Part shown: positions 25,528 to 34,261 of the stretch, piece after piece
Layout of the letters: every line of letters starts with the position of its first letter
Position numbering within the stretch: the stretch's first letter is position 1
Assembly (NCBI RefSeq): GCF_001423745.1
Contig: NZ_LMPC01000012.1
Span: 189,981-253,980, forward strand
DNA: 64,000 nt
From: Arthrobacter sp. Leaf337
Lineage (GTDB): Bacteria; Actinomycetota; Actinomycetes; Actinomycetales; Micrococcaceae
Direction of reading: 5' to 3'
The notes under the pieces: generated by a model
What the model was told of the DNA's origin: nothing
What the model saw: the letters and a program-made list of their open reading frames with translations, nothing else
Databases searched by the model: none
Translations under genes and position numbers: made by a program

Positions 25528-28500
25528 TCACTGCGCTGTTACGCCGACATTCAGCTGCGTTGTCGGCCCCGTTCCGTACTCGATCAGGCCCACCCAGTTG
25601 CCCGCCGCCAGTCCGGCCCAGCTGGCCGTAAGCTCACCGGTGGTGCCGTTTTCAATGTTGAGTGGATTAGGGCTCACCGTCAGGTTTCCGGCGTCCCCGC
25701 CAAGGATCATCACGTCAACCGAAGCTGCAGTCGCCGCGCCGCCGGGGCTGGCGAAAAGGTTGGTGGTCACCTTCCAGTCACCTGCCACGGGATCCGTGAT
25801 GGACACTGCCTCGCTGGCAGCAGGCGTAGCCCCTGGATACAAGAGCCCCGCCGGAGAGACCACGTACAGATCGAAGTCCGCTGCCGGGTTGGCGGAGTTC
25901 ACCGCAAACTTGGCCAGCGAAGAGCCTGCCGCAACGGTGACGATCTGAACGTCGTTCGCGGCGTCCTTGACCCCGGTGTATGGCCCGGGAACCAGGCTGA
26001 TCGCCGTCGAGTTTGCCTTGGCGAGCCCCTTCACGGTGACGTCGATCGGCTCGGGGCTGCCGGACGTTACCGGAATGACGATGCTGCCCGTGCCGCCCGC
26101 GGAAGCGGCATTAACCACCGCCGGCGCAACAGCGGTCACTGAACGGATTGCCACTGGCGCCCGGACAGTGGCTTCGTCCGAGCTCCAGGTCAGCGATCCG
26201 CCAACAAAGGCGTCCAAGGCGGCGCCGGAGTTCGTGAACTGCACCGTGAATGTGGCTTTCTCGCCTTCGGCCAGGGTCAGCACGTCCGGGGTCACCTCCG
26301 CCGTGATTCCGGGAACATCGACTTCCGCGCTGTAGGTTCCGGCCGTCAACGCGGTCACTGTCCGCGTCACGGTTTGCGTGCCGGTGAGCCCGCCGATCGC
26401 GATGGAGGGCAGGTTGACGTCCTTGGCGGCCACCGGGGCAACGCCCAGCTGATAGCCCTGGCCCTGCAGGAAGCCGAGCCAGTCGCTGGGGCCGGCGTCG
26501 TACACCAGCCCCGGCGTTGCCATCCGTGCCGGATCGATCTGTCCGGCGCCCTGGGCAAAGGCGTCGTGGACGGGAGATCCCTCGGCATCCACCAGATCGT
26601 AGGCCGTGGTCATCATGGCTGATTTGACCGTGGCCGGGGACCACAGGGGGTTCTTGCCCAGCAACAGTGCCCCGAGTCCGGCAATATGCGGCGCTGCCAT
26701 GGACGTCCCGGACAGGAACCCGAAGTTCTGGCCGTTGGAACCTGCCGGCGAGACAGCGGCAAGGACGCCCACGCCGGGAGCCGCAATGTCAGGTTTCAGG
26801 AGGTCACCACTGGCCGCAAGGGTGGGCCCGCGGGAGGAGAACCCGGCGATCTGCGGGACCGGTGGCGGGTCCTGGCCGGTGGTATCGGTGGACACCAGGC
26901 TCGCCGTCAACGCCGTGTCCGCCCCTACGGCCTCCTTGATGGCGGGATCGTCGAGGTGGACCGTGGGAACGCTGTGCAGGTCCACGTCCAGCGAGTTGGT
27001 TGTCAGGTTGACCAGGACCATGCCGACGCCGCCGGCCTGGGCCACGGTCATGCTCTTGGCCGTCCGGTCCACCACACCCCGGTCGCAGACTACGATCTTG
27101 CCGGTTGTCTTGGCCGGGTCAAGCGTGCCGGGCGCGCACAGTGCGGCATTGGCATCCAGTGCGCCTGCGGCCTTTACAGTGGCAGCGAGCGCGATGGGCG
27201 CATCCGCAACTTCAGTGGCCATGATGCTGGCGCCCGCGAACTTCTCTCCGCTGGACAGCTCCACTGTGCCGCGGAGGCTGCTGCTGTGGGTGGAGGCGGC
27301 CACGCTGGTAATCCACGGAGCGGCGTGGTTGACGGTGCCGGCCGCCGGGCCGGAGTTGCCGGCTGAAGCGGCCACGAAGATCCCGGCCGCCGCAGCATTC
27401 AGGAAGGCGATGGACACCGGGTCGGCGGCGGAGTTGTTGGTGCCGGAGATGGAGTAGCTCAGGACGTCGACCCCGTCCCTGATCGCATCCTCAATGGCCT
27501 CCACTGCACTGGAGGCGAAGCAGCCGGTGGTTGCGGGGCTGACGCCCTCCCAGCAGATCTTGTAGACGGCGAGCTTCGCACCCGGGGCAACGCCAGAACC
27601 CTTGCCGAAGTCCCGGCCGCCCACGGCCTGGCTGACATCGGTGTTTCCCGCGGCGGTGCTGGCAGTGTGCGAGCCGTGGTTGTTGATGTCCCGTGGTGAG
27701 AACGTCTCCCTCGGCGAGCGCAGCCCCGGCGGTACGCCTGCCTTGAAGGCTTCGTCGTAGTACCGGGCGCCGATAACCTTGCTGTTGCACTCTGTTCCGG
27801 CGAATTCGACGCCCGCCTCGCAGACGCCCGTGAAAGTGCTGCCGTCCGCTTTCAGCATGGTGATCTGGTTTGCGGGCGACAGGTACGGCTCGCCCACTTG
27901 GGGCGCTCCGGCCAGCGGCTTCACCTGTTCGCCGGCAAAGAACGGATTGCCCGGTGTGTAGCCCGTGTCCAGGACTCCCACGACAGTTCCCTTGCCTGCG
28001 TTGGCGACGCCGGCAAACTGTTGTGCCCAGACCCCATCAGGACCTGGCAGACCCAGGAAATCGGTGCTGGAGTAGTCAATTTTGTTCAAGCTGTCCTTAA
28101 CGACAGCAAGGACGCTTCCGTCCTTGCTTAACGCGCTGGCCTGCTCCGCGGACAACTCCGCACTGAAGCCGTTCACCGCCAGTGTGTAGTTGTCGTCGAT
28201 GGCCACACCCTCCTCCGCGGCCAGCCTGCTTTGCTCTAACTCCAGGTGTGCCGAGTAGCGCTGGGACTCAGCGCTGCCGGCGTCGAGCTTTCTGCCGTTG
28301 GACGCGGCCGTCCCGGGGATGCCTTCGATGCCGCCCGTGTAGGCGGCCAGGGGTTTGTCCTTCAACATCACGATGTAGCGGCCGGCGTCGAGCGACGGCG
28401 TGTCTTCCACAACGGGGTCCGCGGCTGCCCGGGCGGGCGCCGCCAGCCCCTGGCCGATCATGAGTGCAATTCCCAAAGCGACGGCGGCGCCGAGGCGTGT

Positions 28501-28548
28501 GGCTGGATTTCTGCTTTGAAGGCGGAAGCCCACAGGCGGGTGAGTCAT
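25528..28548 (-). CDS. Secreted S8 family (subtilisin-like) serine peptidase, first copy
   Basis: 1006 residues from the ATG at 28548, which has AGGAGG 9 bases upstream. A signal peptide covers about residues 18-44 (ATRLGAAVALGIALMIGQG). An inhibitor_I9-like propeptide precedes the catalytic domain with Asp194 (GVLDTGY), His291 (NNHGSHTAS), Asn398 (SAGNSGP) and Ser616 (SGTSMAAP). A PA domain (GKIVVCDRGVVDRTAK) is inserted before the serine. The last 350 residues are beta-rich Fn3/PPC-like modules. It is a paralogue of the peptidase at 30825-33962 and is divergent from an SSI-like lipoprotein gene. Confidence 0.93.
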   Translation of the reverse strand: MTHPPVGFRLQSRNPATRLGAAVALGIALMIGQGLAAPARAAADPVVEDTPSLDAGRYIVMLKDKPLAAYTGGIEGIPGTAASNGRKLDAGSAESQRYSAHLELEQSRLAAEEGVAIDDNYTLAVNGFSAELSAEQASALSKDGSVLAVVKDSLNKIDYSSTDFLGLPGPDGVWAQQFAGVANAGKGTVVGVLDTGYTPGNPFFAGEQVKPLAGAPQVGEPYLSPANQITMLKADGSTFTGVCEAGVEFAGTECNSKVIGARYYDEAFKAGVPPGLRSPRETFSPRDINNHGSHTASTAAGNTDVSQAVGGRDFGKGSGVAPGAKLAVYKICWEGVSPATTGCFASSAVEAIEDAIRDGVDVLSYSISGTNNSAADPVSIAFLNAAAAGIFVAASAGNSGPAAGTVNHAAPWITSVAASTHSSSLRGTVELSSGEKFAGASIMATEVADAPIALAATVKAAGALDANAALCAPGTLDPAKTTGKIVVCDRGVVDRTAKSMTVAQAGGVGMVLVNLTTNSLDVDLHSVPTVHLDDPAIKEAVGADTALTASLVSTDTTGQDPPPVPQIAGFSSRGPTLAASGDLLKPDIAAPGVGVLAAVSPAGSNGQNFGFLSGTSMAAPHIAGLGALLLGKNPLWSPATVKSAMMTTAYDLVDAEGSPVHDAFAQGAGQIDPARMATPGLVYDAGPSDWLGFLQGQGYQLGVAPVAAKDVNLPSIAIGGLTGTQTVTRTVTALTAGTYSAEVDVPGITAEVTPDVLTLAEGEKATFTVQFTNSGAALDAFVGGSLTWSSDEATVRAPVAIRSVTAVAPAVVNAASAGGTGSIVIPVTSGSPEPIDVTVKGLAKANSTAISLVPGPYTGVKDAANDVQIVTVAAGSSLAKFAVNSANPAADFDLYVVSPAGLLYPGATPAASEAVSITDPVAGDWKVTTNLFASPGGAATAASVDVMILGGDAGNLTVSPNPLNIENGTTGELTASWAGLAAGNWVGLIEYGTGPTTQLNVGVTAQ

Positions 28549-28601
28549 GACGAACGGCCTCCTAGGTTGCCGGACCGGGGGCATAGCCGGTCCCACCTCC
28601 C

Positions 28602-28650
28602 GGATGTATCCGTCCACGTCGGCGAAACGTGGGCGTGAGGCCATACATCC
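28602..28650. promoter_or_regulatory. Interrupted palindrome upstream of the first subtilase
   Basis: GGATGTAT (28602-28609) and ATACATCC (28643-28650) are exact inverted copies around an inner pair CCACGT / ACGTGG. It lies 54 bases before the subtilase start in the divergent region shared with the SSI lipoprotein gene. It may be a regulator site or a leader hairpin in the protease message. Confidence 0.4.
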
Positions 28651-28828
28651 AGTGATGTGAGAAACATACCGGAGTAGGGCCGCGGAATCGAGATGTTCGG
28701 GACAGATTTAATCGCCGGCCGCGCCGGGGTGCCCGGACTGGCGGGCCCAAGACCGGGGCCGGGCCGAACGGCAGGGTTCATCGTGGGCCTACGGCGATAG
28801 AATGGACCAAAAATGAGGAGGACCGGTA

Positions 28829-29380
28829 ATGCGTAAGGCATGGATTCACGCGCTCGTCCTGGTATCCGTCGCCGGTCTCGCTGCCTGCTCGCCGGGCGGT
28901 GGCGGCCCAACCCCTTCTCCCTCTGCCACCTCCAGCACCGCCAGCCCCTCGGCTACGCCCTCGCCGGACACAGAAACTACGGTCCCGGCCCCCTCTCCTC
29001 CGCCGTCGTCGGCGCCCGCCACATCCGGGCCTGGCATGGGGGACGCCGAGCTCGCCATTATGGTCAAGCCGTCGGAATCGGAAGCCGCGCTGAACTACAC
29101 GCTGGTGTGTAGAGACGGCGTTCCGACGGCCGAAAGCAGCCACCCCTCGGCTGCTGCGGCCTGCACCGCATTGAAGGACAACCCGGCGGCGCTCAGCCCG
29201 GCTCCCCGCAGCACGGACCAGGCCTGCACCCAGCAATATGGCGGCCCGCAGGAGGCCACTGTCACCGGGATCGTGGACGGGTCCCCGGTGGATTCATCCT
29301 TCGCCCGCAGGGACGGCTGCGAAATCGGCCTGTGGAATGCGGCCAAGGACATCCTGGGCTCCGCAGGCGGGGTTTCCTAG
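28829..29380 (+). CDS. Lipoprotein with Streptomyces subtilisin inhibitor (SSI) domain
   Basis: 183 residues. A lipoprotein signal with lipobox LAAC (Cys20) is followed by a Ser/Pro/Thr linker (residues 27-66) and an SSI domain (about 70-180). The four SSI cysteines are Cys94, Cys112, Cys133 and Cys164, forming by homology the two canonical disulfides. The reactive loop lies just after Cys133: CTQQYGGP. Aligned with SSI (Cys71-Pro-Met73), the P1 residue would be Gln135. SSI proteins block subtilisin-type serine proteases. The gene is divergent from a large subtilase and near another, so an inhibitor or self-protection role is the natural inference. Confidence 0.88.
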   Translation: MRKAWIHALVLVSVAGLAACSPGGGGPTPSPSATSSTASPSATPSPDTETTVPAPSPPPSSAPATSGPGMGDAELAIMVKPSESEAALNYTLVCRDGVPTAESSHPSAAAACTALKDNPAALSPAPRSTDQACTQQYGGPQEATVTGIVDGSPVDSSFARRDGCEIGLWNAAKDILGSAGGVS

Positions 29381-29384
29381 GCTG

Positions 29385-30329
29385 ATGCAGATTCTGAAGC
29401 ACGGCCAGCAGAAGGCGCTGCCGGCGGACGCCTGGCAGCGCCTCGAAGCATCCCATCAGGCCCGGGTCCGGCGCTATGCCGACCCCTACCTTGCCCGCCG
29501 CTCGGCCGGCAAAAAACACCCCGTGGAGGATTTCCTTTTCACGTACTACACCCAGAAACCGGGCCAGCTCCTGCGCTGGCACCCGGGCGCCGGCGTCGTC
29601 CTGACCGGGCCGGAAGCCGCCGCCCGCTCCGGCTGGAAGTATTACAAAATGCTCGACGACGGCGACCTTGCCGCCGCAGGCCTGCCGCCCAGCACCACGG
29701 CCGCGACTGTCGACCTCACCTCGTTCCTGGCCGAACGCAAGGAGGCGTTGCAGTTCGCCGGGATCATCCTGCGCGGCACGGCGTTGCGGCCCGCCCAGTT
29801 TGGCTGCTTCGGCCTGCACGAGTGGGCGATGGTGTACCGCCAGGACAAGTTTGAATTGCGCCACGAATACCTGCAGCTGCGCCTGGGGGCGGCTGGCACC
29901 GACCGGGTGGTGGAGGACAACAGGATCCGGTGCTCCCACTTTGATGCCTTCCGCTTCTACACTCCGGATGCCACACCCCTGAACGAACTCACTCCGAGCC
30001 GGGACAACCAGCGGTCCATGGAGCAGCCCGGCTGCCTGCACGCCAACATGGACCTGTACAAGTGGGCCTACAAGCTGGCGCCCGCCCTTCCCAGTGAACT
30101 CGTGATGGACTGCTTCGAACTGTCCTGGCGCGTCCGCGCCATGGATATGCAGGCGTCCCCCTACGACCTCGAAGAGTGGGGCTACCCGCCCATACCGATA
30201 GAAACCGCCGCCGGCAAGGCGGAGTACGTTGAATATCAGCGTGGATTCTCCGCCGAGGCCCAGGAACTGCGGGGACGGCTACTGGAAGCCCTGGCGCCGC
30301 TGATCGACGAGCTTGGGGACGGCGAATGA
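29385..30329 (+). CDS. Conserved actinobacterial protein, often labelled 3-methyladenine DNA glycosylase
   Basis: 314 residues from the ATG at 29385, 4 bases after the SSI lipoprotein. The sequence HPVEDFLFTYYTQKPGQLLRWHPGAGVVL, CFGLHEWAMVYRQ, IRCSHFDAFRFYTP, GCLHANMDLYKWAYKLAPALPSELVMDCFELSWRVRAMDMQASPYDL is well conserved across actinobacteria. I see none of the helix-hairpin-helix or catalytic motifs of AlkA, Tag or AAG, so the common label is not supported by visible sequence. No signal peptide. Its 3' end overlaps the SSI-like gene by 4 bases (ATGA), so both proteins are translationally coupled. Confidence 0.8.
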   Translation: MQILKHGQQKALPADAWQRLEASHQARVRRYADPYLARRSAGKKHPVEDFLFTYYTQKPGQLLRWHPGAGVVLTGPEAAARSGWKYYKMLDDGDLAAAGLPPSTTAATVDLTSFLAERKEALQFAGIILRGTALRPAQFGCFGLHEWAMVYRQDKFELRHEYLQLRLGAAGTDRVVEDNRIRCSHFDAFRFYTPDATPLNELTPSRDNQRSMEQPGCLHANMDLYKWAYKLAPALPSELVMDCFELSWRVRAMDMQASPYDLEEWGYPPIPIETAAGKAEYVEYQRGFSAEAQELRGRLLEALAPLIDELGDGE

Positions 30330-30709
30330 CGGCCGACGTGGACCTGGACGTGGACCTGACCGTCCGGCTGACCGAGGCTCCGGGCGCGCCGCAGTACGAG
30401 TTCCGCTTGGTCGTGCGCAGGGGTACCTCGCCGCAGGCCGCTGCGGTTGACGGCTCAACGCTGCCGGACCCTGCGGCGGCGCTTGCCGCCGTCGAACGTT
30501 TTGGTGAGGAAGCCTTCTTCACGCCGCGGCGGGCCGACATGCTCTGCACGCAGCAGTACGGCGGCCCGCAGGTGGCCGTGGTCACGGGGATGTTCCATGG
30601 CCGCCCCGTCAACTGTCATTTCAGCCTGACCGACGGGTGCGAAATTGCGCGGTGGCGCTCCCTCGCGCCGCTCTTCGGCGGCACACCCGGATCCACCGGC
30701 CAAACCTGA
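30326..30709 (+). CDS. SSI-like protein without signal peptide
   Basis: 127 residues. The C-terminal half, MLCTQQYGGPQVAVVTGMFHGRPVNCHFSLTDGCEIARW, clearly matches the SSI reactive-site half of the lipoprotein at 28829-29380, including the CTQQYGGP loop (Cys74, predicted P1 Gln76) and the partner DGCE (Cys105). The first SSI disulfide is lost: the two residues in the N-terminal half are Val and Ala. An extra Cys97 is present. It starts MTADVDLDVDLTVRL with no signal peptide. Overlap with the preceding gene argues for a cytoplasmic partner. SSI-type proteins without secretion signals are unusual; function unknown. Confidence 0.82.
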   Translation: MTADVDLDVDLTVRLTEAPGAPQYEFRLVVRRGTSPQAAAVDGSTLPDPAAALAAVERFGEEAFFTPRRADMLCTQQYGGPQVAVVTGMFHGRPVNCHFSLTDGCEIARWRSLAPLFGGTPGSTGQT

Positions 30710-30756
30710 GCAGTCCGGTCTAATCTGCCGGATCTGAGCGAACAGGCCCATCACGC

Positions 30757-30796
30757 AGGAACGTCCCGGGAGCCTTGCGGCTGCCGGGACGTTCCT
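30757..30796. terminator. Terminator between the SSI-like gene and the second subtilase
   Basis: A 13-bp stem (AGGAACGTCCCGG / CCGGGACGTTCCT) with a 14-base loop lies between converging genes, 48 bases after the plus-strand stop and 29 bases before the minus-strand stop. The T run is short, so efficiency is uncertain. Confidence 0.7.
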
Positions 30797-30824
30797 TACT
30801 GCTGTTTACAGTTGGTGCTCGGGG

Positions 30825-33800
30825 TTAGGTTCCCGGAACCGCGTCAGCAGTCGTGATCGCCGGAACTCCGGCAGGGTTGGACGCCGCTGCGGTGCCCACC
30901 TTGACGTTGATCCACGTCTTGATCCCGTTTCCGCCCAAGCTCAGGCGCCCCAGGTAGGATCCCGGTTCCAGGCCGGTCCAGCTGGCTGTCGCCGTGGTGG
31001 CCGTGCCGTTGGGGGCAACGATCGGGTTCGGGTTGACGGCGAGCTTCGCCTCCGGCTTTCCGGGGAACGAAACCGCCTGGACGACCGCCGAGGCAGGTCC
31101 GTTATCCGGGGTGGAGTAGAGGTTCGCCACGATGTAGTAGGTGCCTGCACGCGGCGATTCAAGGTCCAGGAACTCACTGGCGGACGCCGTTGCTACCTGG
31201 GTTGCCACGAGGCCTCCGCTTCCGTTGGGTGCGTAGACCACCATGTCCCAGTCGACGTCGTCCGTTCCGGCCTGGATGCCCAGCCGGGCGAACGTGGCGC
31301 CGGCGGGCACGTCCACTTTGACGAGTGCGTTGTGCTCGTCATTCTTTGCCGCATAGGCGCCGGGTGTCTTGGTGGCGGCCGTCTCGGACAGGGGCGCAAG
31401 CCCTTCGACTCCCACCGCGATGGGTGCGTCCGAGCCGGAGACCAGGTCCAGGGTTCCGCTGCCGGCGCCGGTGGCCGAGCTGAAGGCGAACGACGGTGCA
31501 ATCTGGGCGTCCACCGGACGGACCGCAATGGGCGAGCTGACCGTGCGCGGGCCCGTCCACGTCAGGGTGCCCGTGGTGAACTTGCCCACCGGCGCACTGA
31601 CGTTCTTGATGGTGAGGGTGACCTCGCGGGTCTGCCCTGCCTTGGCGAACTTCAGCATCTGCGGCTCCACGTGGACGCTGACGCCGGGCATGTCCACCAC
31701 GGGCCGGTATGTTCCCGGCACCAGCGCCGTGATCTGGCGCTTGACCTGGATCTCGCCCACGAGGCTGCCCAGTGCAATGGACGGCAGGTTGAGGTCGCGC
31801 GCGGCAATGGTGCCGGCCTGGGGTGCACCGGTCGCCGCGCCCTGGCCGTTCAGGAAGGCCAGCCACTGCTTGATGTCCGAGTTGTACACGAGTCCCGGGT
31901 CCAGGACCCGGGTGGCGTCAATGTGCCCGGCGCCGCCTTCGAACGGGTTCCGGTTGGGGGTGCCGTCGGCGTTGACCAGCGGGTAGGCGGTGGTCATCAT
32001 CGCGGACTTGACCATGGCAGGCGACCATTTGGGCTGCTTGCTGAGGACCAGGGCTCCAAAGCCGGCGATGTGCGGGGCAGCCATGGAGGTGCCGGACATA
32101 AAGCCGAACTGTGCGCCGTTGTTGCCGATGGTGGAAACGCCCGCGAGGACGTTCACGCCGGGAGCCGAAATGTCCGGCTTCAGGAGGTCGCCGCCGGAGG
32201 CCAGGCTGGGGCCGCGGGAGGAGAACCCTGCCACCTGGGGTGCCGGGGAGAGTGGCTGGCCGGTGAGGTCACCCTTGAGGAGGCTCACCGTGAGCGCCGG
32301 ATTGGCAGCAAGCTTGGATTTGAGTTCCAGGCTCTTGGGGGCATTGACGTGGACGGTGGGCAGCACGTGGTTGTCTGCATCTTCGGAGCTGGAGGACAGG
32401 TTGACCAGGATCATGCCCACGCCGCCCTTTGCCTGGATCTCGAGGCTCTTGGCCGTGCGGTCCACGACGCCGCGGTCACAGACTACGACCTTGCCGCTGA
32501 CCTTGGCGGCGTCCAGCGTTCCCGGGCCGCACAGGTTCGCGGCCGTTGGCGCATCCGGGGCCGCAGCGTCGGCTGCAACAATCACGCCGGCGTCCTTGAC
32601 TTCAGTCTTCATGATGGACGCACCGCGGTACATGCTGCCATCGGATACCTTGACCGTGCCCAGCAGGTCGCTGGGGAACGTTGAGGCTGCAACGGTGGTC
32701 AGCCACGGCGAGGCGTGGTTCACGGTGGAAACGGTGGGTCCGGAGTTGCCGGCCGAGGCCGAAACGAACACGCCGGCCGCGGCCGCGTTCAGGAAGGCCA
32801 GCGCAACGGGATCCGAGGTGCTGTTGGTGTTGCCGGAAATGGAGTAGTTGAGGACGTCCACCCCGTCCTTGATGGCCGCGTCAACAGCTTCGACCGAGGC
32901 GGAGGAGTAGCAGCCGCCCGTTGCGGGATTGTCGTCTTCCCAGCAGACCTTGTAGACGGAGACTTTCGCGGCCGGGGCAACGCCGGAGCTCTTGCCGAAG
33001 CTGGCGCCGTCGATGACCTGCTCCACGTTGGCGTTGCCGGCGGCGGTGGTGGCCGTGTGCGTACCGTGGCTGCCCACGTCCACCGGGGAGATCAATTCCT
33101 CCGGGGCGCGGTGTTCGGGCGTCACGTACTGACGGAAGGAGTCGGCGAAGTAGCGGGCGCCGACCACCTTGGAGTTGCAGAGCGTCCCGTCAAACGAAGC
33201 CCCTGATTCGATGCCCCTCTGGCATTCGCCTTCAAAGGTGGTGCCGTCCGACTTGAGCATGGCGATCCTACCGCCCGCGGTGAGATAGGGGACGCCCACC
33301 TCAGCCTTGCCCTTGAGCGGCTGCACCGCGTCCCCCTGCAGGAAGGGATTGTCCGGGGCGTAACCGGAGTCGATCACGCCGACCACCACCCCCTTCCCGG
33401 CACCGGCTTCGCCGCCGAACTGCTTCGCCCAGGCGCCCTCGCTGCCCGTGAGTTTCAGGAAGTCAGTGGTGGTGTAGTCCGGGGTGTTCTCCACATCCGG
33501 TGCCACCAGGAGCACGGCGGCGTCCTTGGCAAGTTCGGTTGCCTGTAGCGCGGTGAGCTCAGCTACGAAGCCGTTGAGCGCGCCCGTGAACTGCTTGGAC
33601 GGGGTGACGCCCTGCTTGGACGCGACGTCACGCTGGGCCTTGCGGAGGTGTGCGTCGTACGCCTTGTAGTTCTGGCTCCCGGCATCCAGCTTGCGGCCCT
33701 GCTGCGGTTTGGTTGCCGCTATGCCGTCCGTTCCGCCTTCGTAGGCTGCCGCGGCTTTCTCAGCCAGGACAACGATGTAGCGGCCGTCCTTGTAATCTGT

Positions 33801-33962
33801 CGGGTTGACGTTTTTTGCCTGTTCAACCCCGTTGGGTTCGGTGGGCGCCGCGGTAGCGGGACCCACTGCGACGGAGGAGAGCAACAGCGGTAGGCCCACA
33901 GCCAACGCTGCAGCCTTCCGGAGTCCCCCACCCCGGACAAGGCTTATTCCTTTTGATTTCAC
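30825..33962 (-). CDS. Secreted S8 family (subtilisin-like) serine peptidase, second copy
   Basis: 1045 residues from a GTG at 33962 (VKSKGISLVRGGG), where a signal peptide KAAALAVGLPLLLSSVAVGPATA follows; the frame further upstream lacks a good start. Propeptide, then catalytic Asp in GVIDSGYAP, His in VGSHGTHTATTAAGN, Asn in SAGNSGP, Ser in SGTSMAAPHIAGFG. A PA domain (GKVVVCDRGVVDRTAK) is inserted. Architecture and sequence closely follow the first subtilase, so they are tandem paralogues separated by the SSI cluster. The C-terminal beta modules differ more. Likely secreted for protein scavenging. Confidence 0.93.
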   Translation of the reverse strand: MKSKGISLVRGGGLRKAAALAVGLPLLLSSVAVGPATAAPTEPNGVEQAKNVNPTDYKDGRYIVVLAEKAAAAYEGGTDGIAATKPQQGRKLDAGSQNYKAYDAHLRKAQRDVASKQGVTPSKQFTGALNGFVAELTALQATELAKDAAVLLVAPDVENTPDYTTTDFLKLTGSEGAWAKQFGGEAGAGKGVVVGVIDSGYAPDNPFLQGDAVQPLKGKAEVGVPYLTAGGRIAMLKSDGTTFEGECQRGIESGASFDGTLCNSKVVGARYFADSFRQYVTPEHRAPEELISPVDVGSHGTHTATTAAGNANVEQVIDGASFGKSSGVAPAAKVSVYKVCWEDDNPATGGCYSSASVEAVDAAIKDGVDVLNYSISGNTNSTSDPVALAFLNAAAAGVFVSASAGNSGPTVSTVNHASPWLTTVAASTFPSDLLGTVKVSDGSMYRGASIMKTEVKDAGVIVAADAAAPDAPTAANLCGPGTLDAAKVSGKVVVCDRGVVDRTAKSLEIQAKGGVGMILVNLSSSSEDADNHVLPTVHVNAPKSLELKSKLAANPALTVSLLKGDLTGQPLSPAPQVAGFSSRGPSLASGGDLLKPDISAPGVNVLAGVSTIGNNGAQFGFMSGTSMAAPHIAGFGALVLSKQPKWSPAMVKSAMMTTAYPLVNADGTPNRNPFEGGAGHIDATRVLDPGLVYNSDIKQWLAFLNGQGAATGAPQAGTIAARDLNLPSIALGSLVGEIQVKRQITALVPGTYRPVVDMPGVSVHVEPQMLKFAKAGQTREVTLTIKNVSAPVGKFTTGTLTWTGPRTVSSPIAVRPVDAQIAPSFAFSSATGAGSGTLDLVSGSDAPIAVGVEGLAPLSETAATKTPGAYAAKNDEHNALVKVDVPAGATFARLGIQAGTDDVDWDMVVYAPNGSGGLVATQVATASASEFLDLESPRAGTYYIVANLYSTPDNGPASAVVQAVSFPGKPEAKLAVNPNPIVAPNGTATTATASWTGLEPGSYLGRLSLGGNGIKTWINVKVGTAAASNPAGVPAITTADAVPGT

Positions 33963-34040
33963 GAGCGACTGAAACCTTTCATGAGGTACGGGTCCGGCGG
34001 TGCGGCCGGTCTCGGTCAGCTGGGAAATGGCAGCCGGATC

Positions 34041-34053
34041 GACAGTTCCTGTC
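34041..34053. promoter_or_regulatory. Inverted repeat overlapping a -35-like box of the second subtilase
   Basis: GACAG-TTC-CTGTC is a perfect 5-3-5 inverted repeat. On the minus strand it overlaps a TTGACA box (GGTTGACAGGAACTGTC), about 80 bases before the subtilase start. It could be an operator controlling the protease; no regulator is adjacent. Confidence 0.4.
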
Positions 34054-34261
34054 AACCGGCGAGACCAGCCGAGTCAAACAGTACAGAGTGAGAGCCGGAT
34101 ATGACATAGGACACAAGTATCGTTTTGCTTTTGTCATCTCGGGCTTGGGCCGGGCACGACGGAGGGCGGCTTCCGCAGTGGAAACCGCCCTCAGTTCAAG
34201 TCAGATATTCAAGTCAGATGTTCAGGTCAGGGGTTCAGGTCCCGGGATCGGGAAACCGGCC

